Of a stretch of DNA of 11,820 bases, positions 6,404 through 11,820 are shown piece after piece. Numbering within the stretch: the stretch's first letter is position 1; each line of letters begins with the position of its first letter. The DNA is from Methanomicrobia archaeon (GTDB lineage Archaea > Methanobacteriota_B > Thermococci > Methanofastidiosales > NM3), in assembly GCA_011372835.1 (NCBI GenBank), contig DSAJ01000165.1:1-11820 (forward strand), given 5' to 3'. The position numbers and the translations under genes are program-made. The notes below the pieces were generated by a model that was not told the DNA's origin, made no database searches, and saw nothing but the letters and a program-made list of their open reading frames with translations.

Positions 6404-6760
6404 TTATACGTCATCGACGATATACTTCTCTACCGTTTTCATAAGGGTTTCGAGTGAGAATGGCTTTTCTATGACACTTACGGCGCCAGCCTCCTTAAAT
6501 GCGGAGCTAAGATCGCTGTATCCCGTCGCACCGATGATGCGTGCTTGGGCGTCATGTGATATGATCTCTCGGGTTGCCTCGATGCCCTCCATGTCCGGCA
6601 TCCTGCTGTCCATTATCACGATATCGGGAGAATGCTGCTTGTAGAGGTCGATTGCCTTCTGCCCATTCTCTGCAGCCAAGACGTCATGCCTTTTCCCGAG
6701 TGCCCGCGTGTAGATGAAACGAATATCCTCCTCATCATCGACAATCAGGACCGTTGTCAT
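6404..6760 (-). CDS. Stand-alone response regulator receiver (REC) protein
   Basis: The 118-residue protein is a single CheY-like receiver domain with no output domain. The acidic pocket is VLIVDDEED (Asp8, Asp9), the phosphate acceptor is Asp51 in VIMDSRMPDMEG, the switch threonine is Thr79 in IIGATGYSD, and the conserved lysine is Lys99 in VIEKPFS. All key residues are present, so it should be phosphorylated by a histidine kinase; no kinase gene is visible here. It probably works through protein contacts. The ATG at 6760 is chosen because a TATA-like CTTTTTATT at 6783-6791 is about 27 nt upstream, predicting a leaderless mRNA. The longer reading from 6784 would add residues outside the domain. 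It lies between two tRNA genes on the same strand, and readthrough from tRNA-Glu is possible. The target pathway is unknown. Confidence 0.93.
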   Translation of the reverse strand: MTTVLIVDDEEDIRFIYTRALGKRHDVLAAENGQKAIDLYKQHSPDIVIMDSRMPDMEGIEATREIISHDAQARIIGATGYSDLSSAFKEAGAVSVIEKPFSLETLMKTVEKYIVDDV

Positions 6761-6782
6761 GATAGATACGACCAAAAAGACC

Positions 6783-6791
6783 AATAAAAAG
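6783..6791 (-). promoter_or_regulatory. TATA box of the response regulator
   Basis: The minus strand reads CTTTTTATT, centred about 27 nt before the ATG at 6760. This fits leaderless transcription of the receiver-domain gene. A second match (TTTTATA, 6801-6807) directly follows tRNA-Glu and may instead be part of its terminator. Confidence 0.5.
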
Positions 6792-6809
6792 CTATTGATT
6801 TATAAAAGG

Positions 6810-6884
6810 TGCTCCGACCGGGATTCGAACCCGGGTCTCAGCCTCGAAAGGGCTGGATGATTGACCGGACTACACTATCGGAGC
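6810..6884 (-). tRNA. tRNA-Glu (UUC)
   Basis: The minus strand forms a 75-nt cloverleaf. The acceptor stem is GCTCCGA with TCGGAGC and discriminator A, the anticodon stem CAGCC/GGCTG closes the loop CTTTCGA with anticodon UUC, and the T arm is CCGGG-TTCGAAT-CCCGG. CCA is not encoded in full (ACC then TTTT). A strong TATA box lies at 6909-6917. Confidence 0.95.
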
Positions 6885-6908
6885 ACAGATATGAAAATCT
6901 CTCTTTTG

Positions 6909-6917
6909 TTTATAAAA
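6909..6917 (-). promoter_or_regulatory. TATA box of tRNA-Glu
   Basis: The minus strand TTTTATAAA is a near-consensus archaeal TATA box. It is centred about 29 nt before the tRNA 5' end at 6884. Confidence 0.65.
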
Positions 6918-7164
6918 GTTTCGTCCTGCATGACATGCACTCGAACGGGATTCTGTGCGTGCAAAGAGCTTACTGGTTGCCTTTTTCAGCTTTTTTTATA
7001 GGGGCGTTTTAGCAAACGATGAAGTGTCGTATGCCCAATCAAAAATATCATCCTCTCGGATTATGTTATCGTATGGGATTGAATAGGTTTATATACTCGT
7101 TTCGCCACCTCTAGTGAAAAGGGTTGGAATGGCACACTTATAAATCCGAAAACGTTAAAAAGGG

Positions 7165-7213
7165 TTTATTAAAAGTAAACACCATCCGCCTTTGTTATCA
7201 ACGTTTATATATA
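7165..7213 (+). promoter_or_regulatory. Two stacked TATA boxes upstream of the S3Ae gene
   Basis: TTTATTAAAA at 7165-7174 predicts RNA starting near 7196, giving a leader of about 38 nt that contains the ribosome binding site GGTGAG at 7225-7230. TTTATATATA at 7204-7213 is a stronger match but is centred 26 nt before the ATG at 7234, so it would give a leaderless mRNA. The gene may be made from both. Confidence 0.5.
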
Positions 7214-7233
7214 CACGTGTCTATGGTGAGATT

Positions 7234-7809
7234 ATGGCAAGAAGATCCGGACAGATGAAAGATACATGGAAAGCGAAGAAGTGGTACAACGTCTACGCCC
7301 CCGACATGTTTGGCAAGCAGAGCCTTGGAGAAGTAGTTTCCAATAATCCAGATAATTTGGTCGGCAGGACCATGATGACGTCGTTGCGAGACCTGACAGG
7401 GGACTTCTCTAAATCCCATGTCAAACTGTACTTTAGCATCAATGAGGTGCAGGGTGAGAACGCATATACCGAGTTCAAGCAGCATGAGTTGCTCCGTTCC
7501 TACATCCGCTCACAGACCCGAAGGAACAACACGAAGCTCGACAACATACTCGACCTTCGGACGAAGGATGGGAAGAAGCTACGCGTCACGATCAGCGCTA
7601 TCGCGCCACGTCGCATGCAGAGCTCCCAGACAGAAGCGGTAAAAGACCTCATAGAGACACACATGAAAGAGACCGCCTCCCAGATGGAAATGGTGCCATT
7701 GATACAGGAGCTCATCCTGGGTAAGATCACGTCTGATATCTACAAGAAGGCGAAGAAGATCTATCCACTGAGACGTGTTGAGGTCCTCAAGGTCAAAAAG
7801 CTCAAATAG
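7234..7809 (+). CDS. rps3ae: 30S ribosomal protein S3Ae (eS1)
   Basis: This is the archaeal/eukaryotic eS1 protein of the small ribosomal subunit, located at the platform near the mRNA exit. The 191-residue protein begins MARRSGQMKDTWKAKKWYNV and has the family blocks YAPDMFGKQSLGEVVSNNP, RTMMTSLRDLTGDFSKSHVK and HELLRSYIRSQTRRNNTKLD. The IYPLRRVEVLKVKK segment near the end is also typical, and the whole length matches archaeal S3Ae. The ATG at 7234 follows GGTGAG with 3 nt between; the longer reading from 7192 would cross the TATA box. The gene stands alone except for tRNA-Arg, which begins 9 nt after its TAG and is probably on the same transcript. The identification is firm. Confidence 0.97.
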   Translation: MARRSGQMKDTWKAKKWYNVYAPDMFGKQSLGEVVSNNPDNLVGRTMMTSLRDLTGDFSKSHVKLYFSINEVQGENAYTEFKQHELLRSYIRSQTRRNNTKLDNILDLRTKDGKKLRVTISAIAPRRMQSSQTEAVKDLIETHMKETASQMEMVPLIQELILGKITSDIYKKAKKIYPLRRVEVLKVKKLK

Positions 7810-7818
7810 ACACTCTGT

Positions 7819-7892
7819 GGGCCCGTGGCCAAGTTGGATATGGCGTCGGCCTTCTAAGCCGAAGATCCCGGGTTCGAATCCCGGCGGGTCCG
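7819..7892 (+). tRNA. tRNA-Arg (UCU)
   Basis: The plus strand forms a 74-nt cloverleaf. The acceptor stem is GGGCCCG with CGGGTCC (one G-U pair) and discriminator G. The anticodon stem TCGGC/GCCGA encloses the loop CTTCTAA with anticodon UCU, which reads AGA/AGG, and the T arm is CCCGG-GTTCGAATC-CCGG. CCA is not encoded. It begins only 9 nt after the S3Ae stop, with no room for its own promoter outside that coding sequence. Confidence 0.95.
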
Positions 7893-8025
7893 CTCCGGAC
7901 CTTCATTCGATCGAGGCGTGGTCGGGCCGAGCTTACATCTCTCATGCTCCGGACATCTGGCAACCTGGATGACTGGTCACCATTTTCTGCGAATGATTAT
8001 TCTTAAAGTACCTGCTTTTCATTGC

Positions 8026-8085
8026 TTTTTTAAGCGCATGATTTTCGTATCTTTATTTCTTTTTGGACCCATCCCCTTTTTTTTT
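8026..8085 (+). terminator. T-rich termination region after tRNA-Arg
   Basis: Runs of six T at 8026-8031 and nine T at 8077-8085, with more T-rich sequence between, follow the S3Ae/tRNA-Arg unit. Archaeal RNA polymerase stops at such runs without a hairpin. The rest of the 7893-8143 gap shows no gene. Confidence 0.5.
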
Positions 8086-8089
8086 AGAA

Positions 8090-8102
8090 AATAATAAAAA
8101 TA
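8090..8102 (+). promoter_or_regulatory. Possible TATA region of the ABC exporter operon
   Basis: The A/T-only stretch AATAATAAAAATAA lies about 45-50 nt before the GTG at 8144. It predicts a leader of about 20-25 nt that includes the GGTGAT ribosome binding site at 8135-8140. Confidence 0.4.
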
Positions 8103-8143
8103 AGCGATGCATCCATCAAATTGTTACTATTCCCGGTGATATC

Positions 8144-9337
8144 GTGGTACACAACATTGCAATCATAGCGTGGAGGGGGCTCATGGAAACGTGGCATCAA
8201 AAGAAGTTGCTCGTTTTTCTCGTGGCATATCCTCTTATATTCATGCTGCTCTTCGGGAGCGCATTTGGGGGTGACAACGCCTATGTCACAATAGACACGG
8301 TCATCGTCGAACCGGTGGGTGGCGTAACAGACCCCATGGTTGAAGCGTTCTCAGCCCAATTCGATGATATCGACGCGGTAAGGGCAAAACGCGTTACCGA
8401 TTCAGGTGCCGCCATGAGCGAACAGGCCGCGCGCCTCATCGATGAACACGATGCTGTGCTAGTGATCTTTTTGCCCGAGTCGATGGCCCCCCGACAAGGC
8501 GACCCTGTCGACCTCCCCGTGTTCTATGACACCCTGGCCGACCCGAACGAACAAAGCGTTGCACTCGGTGTCACCAACAGCGTTGTAAGCGGATTTTCCC
8601 AGTCGATCTTCCTTCAGCAGCTTGACAACGCCATCATAGAGGGGATGCTCACTACCAATCAGGTCGACTTCATCAAGACGATTGCCTCGCCCGTATCAAC
8701 GAACGTCAAGCCGGCCGATGTGAAGGGGGAGACCGATTTGCAGTATATCGACTTCATCGTCCCCGGCATCGTCTCGCTCGCGATCTTGTGGACGGGCGTG
8801 ACGGGCACGGCAGAGGGCATTGTCGAGGACAGGGTGAAGGGCATACGCAGGCGGCTGCTGTCAACACCTGTCTCTCGTGGATCGTTACTTGCGGGGGACA
8901 TGATCTCCCAGATGGTCATCATACTCTTCCAGGTAACCATACTGCTCCTCATGGCGGTAACGCTCTACGACCTCCATATCGCAGGATCGTTGTGGCTGGT
9001 CTATGGCATAATTATCGTCGGGACGCTGGCAATGATAGGCATTGGCCTCCTCATTGCAACTGTGGCAAAGACCGCGGATGAGTCCTCGCAACTGGCGATG
9101 CTTGTCAACTTCCCGATGATGATACTTTCGGGCATATTCTTTGCTGTCTCCCAGGGCTGGATGAACACGATCTCGAAGATATTCCCCCTCACCTACATCA
9201 ATCAAGCGCTCAGGGACGTCATGGTGCGTGGAATGTCCCTGTCCGAGGTCGCAACGCCTCTTGCAGTGGCCTACGCGTTTACCGCGGCATTTTTCTTCGT
9301 GGGCATGATGATGCTCAACAGGGGTGAGACAGCATGA
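8144..9337 (+). CDS. ABC-2 type exporter permease (DrrB/daunorubicin-resistance type)
   Basis: This is the membrane subunit of an ATP-driven exporter, paired with the ATPase gene that follows. The 397-residue protein has one N-terminal membrane helix (about 23-41, LLVFLVAYPLIFMLLFGSAF), a large outer domain (about 42-200), then about five helices from 200 on. The domain signature lies in FPMMILSGIFFAVSQGWMNT and IFPLTYINQALRDVMVRG (about 323-363). The start is the GTG at 8144, since GGTGAT at 8135-8140 precedes it by 3 nt and the protein then opens MVHNIAIIAWRGLMETW as usual for the family; upstream in-frame codons read through T-rich leader sequence. Its TGA overlaps the ATG of the ATPase gene (ATGA, 9334-9337), so translation is coupled. 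The exported substrate (drug, lipid or polysaccharide) cannot be told. Confidence 0.92.
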   Translation: MVHNIAIIAWRGLMETWHQKKLLVFLVAYPLIFMLLFGSAFGGDNAYVTIDTVIVEPVGGVTDPMVEAFSAQFDDIDAVRAKRVTDSGAAMSEQAARLIDEHDAVLVIFLPESMAPRQGDPVDLPVFYDTLADPNEQSVALGVTNSVVSGFSQSIFLQQLDNAIIEGMLTTNQVDFIKTIASPVSTNVKPADVKGETDLQYIDFIVPGIVSLAILWTGVTGTAEGIVEDRVKGIRRRLLSTPVSRGSLLAGDMISQMVIILFQVTILLLMAVTLYDLHIAGSLWLVYGIIIVGTLAMIGIGLLIATVAKTADESSQLAMLVNFPMMILSGIFFAVSQGWMNTISKIFPLTYINQALRDVMVRGMSLSEVATPLAVAYAFTAAFFFVGMMMLNRGETA

Positions 9338-10257
9338 ACTCTATCGAAGTATCGAACTTGGAAAAGCAATACGGGTCGTTCAAGGCTGTACGAGGAATAT
9401 CCTTTGACGTCAAGGAGGGCGAGATCTTCGGCTTCCTCGGACCGAACGGCGCAGGAAAGAGCACGACGATCAACATGCTTACGGGACAGCTCAAACCAAC
9501 GAGTGGGGAGGCGCGCGTATGCGATGTGAACGTGATTGAAAAAAAGCGCATCAGGGAGATGATAGGCATCGTTCCACAAGAGCTCTCGCTCAACGACCTC
9601 CTGACCGCGGAACAGAATCTGCGATTGTACGGAACATTATACAACGTTCAGGGAAAGGAGTTGAATGAGCGCTCACACCATCTCCTCGAGGCGATGGGGC
9701 TGGCAGAGCGTAAGAAGACGCTAGTCAAGGATTTCTCGGGTGGTATGAAGCAGCGCCTTAACGTCATTCTCGGCTTGTTGCACGACCCAAAGGTCTTGTT
9801 CCTCGACGAACCGACCACGGGCATGGACACCCAGGCTAGGCGCATGATGTGGGACTTCATCAAGCAGGTGAACAAGAAAGGGATAACGGTCTTTCTTACA
9901 ACACATTACATGGAGGAGGCAGACTATCTCTGCGACCGTGTTGCCATCATCGACGAGGGCGTTATCCAGGCGATCGACACGCCTGCCAAGCTCAAGCGCC
10001 AGTTGAAGCACGAAAACATCATCACTATCCAGCTCGAGGAGGATGAACAGGTCATCAACGACGTGGAGTCTATTGCCGGTATCAAGAATGCGTTCTTTTC
10101 CCGCGGCGAGCTCAAGCTCTACATCGAGGACCGCGATGGACTTCTCCTCGATATCGCCAAGGCACTTGAGGGAAGACCTATCAAGTCCATTACCTCTGTT
10201 GAACCAACGCTCGACGATGTTTTCATATCCCTCACGGGAAAGCGCCTGAGGGATTAG
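9334..10257 (+). CDS. ABC exporter ATP-binding protein (DrrA type)
   Basis: This is the motor subunit for the preceding permease. The 307-residue protein has Walker A GPNGAGKST (36-44), the Q-loop glutamine in VPQELS (Gln82), the signature FSGGMKQR (134-141), Walker B VLFLDEP (154-160, with Glu159 as catalytic base) and the switch His191 in TTHYMEEAD. A C-terminal extension from about 215 ends EPTLDDVFISLTGKRLRD, which is typical of DrrA-like ATPases. All catalytic residues are intact. The ATG at 9334 overlaps the permease stop, and GGTGAG lies 5 nt before it. It ends with TAG at 10255-10257. The frame beyond that TAG is open and is the frame of the methyltransferase gene, which starts after 12 nt with no other stop between. 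Confidence 0.95.
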   Translation: MNSIEVSNLEKQYGSFKAVRGISFDVKEGEIFGFLGPNGAGKSTTINMLTGQLKPTSGEARVCDVNVIEKKRIREMIGIVPQELSLNDLLTAEQNLRLYGTLYNVQGKELNERSHHLLEAMGLAERKKTLVKDFSGGMKQRLNVILGLLHDPKVLFLDEPTTGMDTQARRMMWDFIKQVNKKGITVFLTTHYMEEADYLCDRVAIIDEGVIQAIDTPAKLKRQLKHENIITIQLEEDEQVINDVESIAGIKNAFFSRGELKLYIEDRDGLLLDIAKALEGRPIKSITSVEPTLDDVFISLTGKRLRD

Positions 10258-10262
10258 GGAGG
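10257..10262 (+). promoter_or_regulatory. Ribosome binding site that decides the methyltransferase start
   Basis: GGGAGG overlaps the last base of the ATPase TAG. It stands 7 nt before the in-frame ATT at 10270, an ideal spacing. The in-frame CTG at 10264 would be only 1 nt away. The GTG at 10266 is out of frame. Confidence 0.55.
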
Positions 10263-10269
10263 CCTGTGC

Positions 10270-11301
10270 ATTACCCCGAAACGTCGACATCTTTCTGCAC
10301 TGCAGGGAGGGCGTACCGACCGCCCCTCTGCGACCCTTCTTTCAACCTTCGTCGTGTCGTTGATGGAACACGCCGGCGTCAGCTGGCCCGAATGCCATAA
10401 CGACCCTAGTGCACTGAGCGCCCTACAGTGCGCTCGATACGAAGTGCTGGGTCTCGACAGCATAGTGAGCCACAACGACCTCGTCACCGAGACGACCATG
10501 ATCGCCGGCAACGAGGTGATCGACATCGGCACGATCGACCGTCATCCAGCAGTAGTAGTGTATCCATGGAGGGATGTCGACCCATATGACTGTTCCATAC
10601 CAGAGGGGGCGCTCGATGCTGGCAGGAATCCTATCGTACGTTCGAGTTTTGAACGCATCGTCGAGCGCCATGGCGACATGGTCGCATGTACCCGCGTGAT
10701 CACGGGGCCGGTCACGCTTGCAGGCAATCTGTGGGGTGTCGAGTACCTCTTGTATCTCTCGATGCGCGATCCTGAACGATTCTCCCATGCGATCGGCATT
10801 GCAACAGACCTTCTCATCGATATCTGCAGGGAGGCCATCGGCATGGGCGCCGACAGCATCTACGTGCCCGAGGCGACCGCATCATGCGACCTGCTCGTTC
10901 CCCGCTCGCTCATCATCGACGTCATGCCGTGGTATGGGAAGCTCTCACGGTCAATTCGTGACGTGCCATCCTATCTCCATATCTGCGGCAACGTAGAGCC
11001 CATATTGCCCCATATTCCCGATTCTGGCTTTTCGGCGTTCTCGTTCGAGGCGCCTGCCTGCACAACACGTGAAGCCTACGATGCTCTGTCGGGAAGGATG
11101 GCACTCGTTGGGTCCGTGGAGACGGTGGGGTCGCTGCTGATGGGTTCACCGACCAATGTTTACATGGAGGCGCTCGGGAATATCCGCGATGGTGTCCATG
11201 TCGTATGTTCTGCTTGCGGTGTGCCCCCGTACACCACTCTCGAGAACATGCGCGCCGTGGTCAACGCGGCATGTGACGCTAACGATTCGCAATCAGATTA
11301 A
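10270..11301 (+). CDS. Methylcobamide:coenzyme M methyltransferase (MtaA/MtbA family), apparent ATT start
   Basis: MtaA/MtbA proteins move a methyl group from a corrinoid protein to coenzyme M in methylotrophic methanogenesis. They have the uroporphyrinogen-decarboxylase fold and a zinc that activates the thiol. The zinc ligands are present as HICGN (His237, Cys239) and SACGVPP (Cys316), counting from the ATT. The first ATG or GTG in frame is at 10363 or 10354, but the codons before it read PKRRHLSALQGGRTDRPSAT, the normal N-terminus of the family (helix, then G-x-x-x-D-R-x-P-like turn). With the ATT at 10270 the protein is 343 aa, close to the family's 340 or so, and GGGAGG lies 7 nt upstream. 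So the start is ATT, or a true ATG was changed by mutation or sequence error. It is the third gene of the exporter operon. Methanol, methylamine or another donor cannot be told, and no corrinoid partner is in the window. Confidence 0.85.
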   Translation: MTPKRRHLSALQGGRTDRPSATLLSTFVVSLMEHAGVSWPECHNDPSALSALQCARYEVLGLDSIVSHNDLVTETTMIAGNEVIDIGTIDRHPAVVVYPWRDVDPYDCSIPEGALDAGRNPIVRSSFERIVERHGDMVACTRVITGPVTLAGNLWGVEYLLYLSMRDPERFSHAIGIATDLLIDICREAIGMGADSIYVPEATASCDLLVPRSLIIDVMPWYGKLSRSIRDVPSYLHICGNVEPILPHIPDSGFSAFSFEAPACTTREAYDALSGRMALVGSVETVGSLLMGSPTNVYMEALGNIRDGVHVVCSACGVPPYTTLENMRAVVNAACDANDSQSD

Positions 11302-11305
11302 TAAA
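11298..11305 (+). promoter_or_regulatory. TATA box of the VIT-like gene
   Basis: TTAATAAA overlaps the methyltransferase stop codon and is centred 26 nt before the ATG at 11328. This predicts a leaderless mRNA. No Shine-Dalgarno sequence precedes the ATG, which agrees. Confidence 0.55.
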
Positions 11306-11327
11306 CTGGGCCGCGTTTGTAACGCAT

Positions 11328-11723
11328 ATGAGGGACTCCTTCAAGACGGGATTCAGCTTTGGCCTGACCTCGGGCATCATCACGACACTAGGTCTTGTCA
11401 TGGGATTGTATGCAGGTACGAAGTCAGAACCAGCCATCATCGGAGGCATAATCACCATTGCGATAGCCGATGCATTCTCCGATTCCCTTGGCATCCATAT
11501 CTCCGAGGAGTCCAAGTGCGCTCATGACGACAGGCATGTGTGGGAGTCGACCGTTTCCACATTCCTATCAAAGTTCGTGTTCGCACTTACGTTTGTCATA
11601 CCCATCATGACGTTTTGCCTTCGCAACGCGGTGATCATGAGTGTTGCATGGGGATTTTTTCTGCTCGTCGTTGCAAACTTCTACATCGCGCGCATTCAGC
11701 CTGAGTTTGACACTTGCACCTAA
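11328..11723 (+). CDS. VIT1/CCC1-like membrane protein, short form
   Basis: The VIT1/CCC1 family moves Fe2+ or Mn2+ out of the cytoplasm. The 131-residue protein opens SFKTGFSFGLTSGIITTLGL, the family's first helix with the GLTxG motif. It continues with IIGGIITIAIADAFSDSLGI (second helix and its acidic end), then ISEESKCAHDDRHVWEST, a third helix (about 77-97) and a fourth (about 102-122). Archaeal relatives of this type usually carry a further C-terminal helix; here the chain ends IQPEFDTCT, so the last membrane segment seems missing. I found no continuation in another frame downstream. The ATG at 11328 fits a TATA box 26 nt upstream. Function as a metal exporter is inferred from the family, and the shortening may alter it. 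Confidence 0.75.
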   Translation: MRDSFKTGFSFGLTSGIITTLGLVMGLYAGTKSEPAIIGGIITIAIADAFSDSLGIHISEESKCAHDDRHVWESTVSTFLSKFVFALTFVIPIMTFCLRNAVIMSVAWGFFLLVVANFYIARIQPEFDTCT

Positions 11724-11787
11724 TCGACAGCCTATTTTCGACTGCTGAGATCTCATTTTGCAGGGACTGCCATTTGACAGTTGACAC

Positions 11788-11814
11788 TTTTTTCCTAAAA
11801 TTGGGGGCCTTTTT
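11788..11814 (+). terminator. T-run terminators after the VIT-like gene
   Basis: Six T at 11788-11793 and five T at 11810-11814 follow the gene, the second just after GGGGGCC. They are plausible archaeal stop signals. The last 97 bases hold no gene that I can support. Confidence 0.4.
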
Positions 11815-11820
11815 CTACGA

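Larger units (their letters stand above)
6885..7233. other. 349-nt gap between tRNA-Glu and S3Ae: tandem TATA-like elements, possible tiny ORF
   Basis: No established gene lies here. The left end holds the tRNA-Glu promoter. On the plus strand there are TATA-like elements near 6993-7000, 7088-7095, 7138-7145, 7165-7174 and 7204-7213. The first lies about 23 nt before an ATG at 7019 that opens a 31-codon frame ending at TAG 7114 (MKCRMPNQKYHPLGLCYRMG...). I see no family likeness and no coding bias that would confirm it. A short noncoding RNA from the 7088 element is also possible. Confidence 0.4.

Noticed and set aside
7892..7954. Direct repeat GCTCCGGAC at 7892-7900 and 7946-7954, and the small hairpin GGTCC/GGACC at 7887-7901
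   Set aside because: A nine-base repeat and five-base stem beside a tRNA end are weak evidence; no integrase or second att-like copy of the tRNA end is seen.
8063..8143. N-terminal extension of the permease
   Set aside because: These codons read through the T/A-rich leader and likely promoter; GGTGAT before the GTG at 8144 fits the real start.
9721..10290. Minus-strand open frame of 189 codons opposite the ABC ATPase
   Set aside because: It is a shadow of an intact, motif-complete ATPase gene; no independent signal for translation.
1..11820. CRISPR array, insertion sequence or phage region
   Set aside because: No regularly spaced repeats, transposase, integrase or phage structural genes were found; most genes are housekeeping.

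Overview
The window is archaeal. It carries an aIF5A with a hypusination loop, ribosomal protein S3Ae (eS1), a Nob1 rRNA endonuclease, an initiator tRNA with the archaeal A1-U72 pair, TATA boxes instead of -10/-35 elements, and Shine-Dalgarno sequences of the GGTGAT type. Two genes point to a methanogen: a sulfide-dependent homocysteine synthesis protein (HcyBio/DUF39) and an MtaA/MtbA-type methylcobamide:coenzyme M methyltransferase. Methanomassiliicoccales or Methanomicrobia are the likeliest groups, but I cannot fix the lineage. TAG ends 4 of the 12 genes whose stops are visible, so there is no sign here of strong UAG avoidance.

Layout. 1-303 (-): 5' part of aIF5A, running off the window. 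304-980: no intact gene, but a GC-rich minus-strand stretch that looks like decayed coding sequence. 981-3429 (+): a tight four-gene run of pyruvoyl-dependent arginine decarboxylase, an IMPase-family phosphatase, NAD kinase and Nob1. 3430-4482 (-): CorA, ending base-to-base against Nob1. 4596-5840 (+): HcyBio with a fused dicluster ferredoxin, divergent from CorA across a palindromic TATA element. 5847-6884 (-): a PRC-barrel protein, initiator tRNA-Met, a stand-alone response regulator and tRNA-Glu. 7234-7892 (+): S3Ae followed after 9 nt by tRNA-Arg(UCU). 8144-11301 (+): ABC-2 exporter permease, its ATPase, and the MtaA-like methyltransferase. 11328-11723 (+): a short VIT/CCC1-like membrane protein.

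How the genes fit together. Arginine decarboxylase makes agmatine, the archaeal precursor of the spermidine used to modify aIF5A, whose gene lies divergently upstream. The phosphatase and NAD kinase sit side by side in the same order as the domains of the fused Methanocaldococcus jannaschii protein MJ0917 (NADP phosphatase/NAD kinase), so together they probably set the NAD/NADP balance. Nob1 and S3Ae belong to small-subunit maturation and structure.

The best novelty is in the methyltransferase. Family-conserved coding sequence extends about 28 codons upstream of the first ATG or GTG, right back to the TAG of the ABC ATPase gene. The only well-placed initiator is an ATT codon behind a GGGAGG ribosome binding site. 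The translation signals are also uniform: several genes share a GTGAT box 3-4 nt before the start codon, while others are apparently leaderless, with a TATA box about 26 nt before the ATG.
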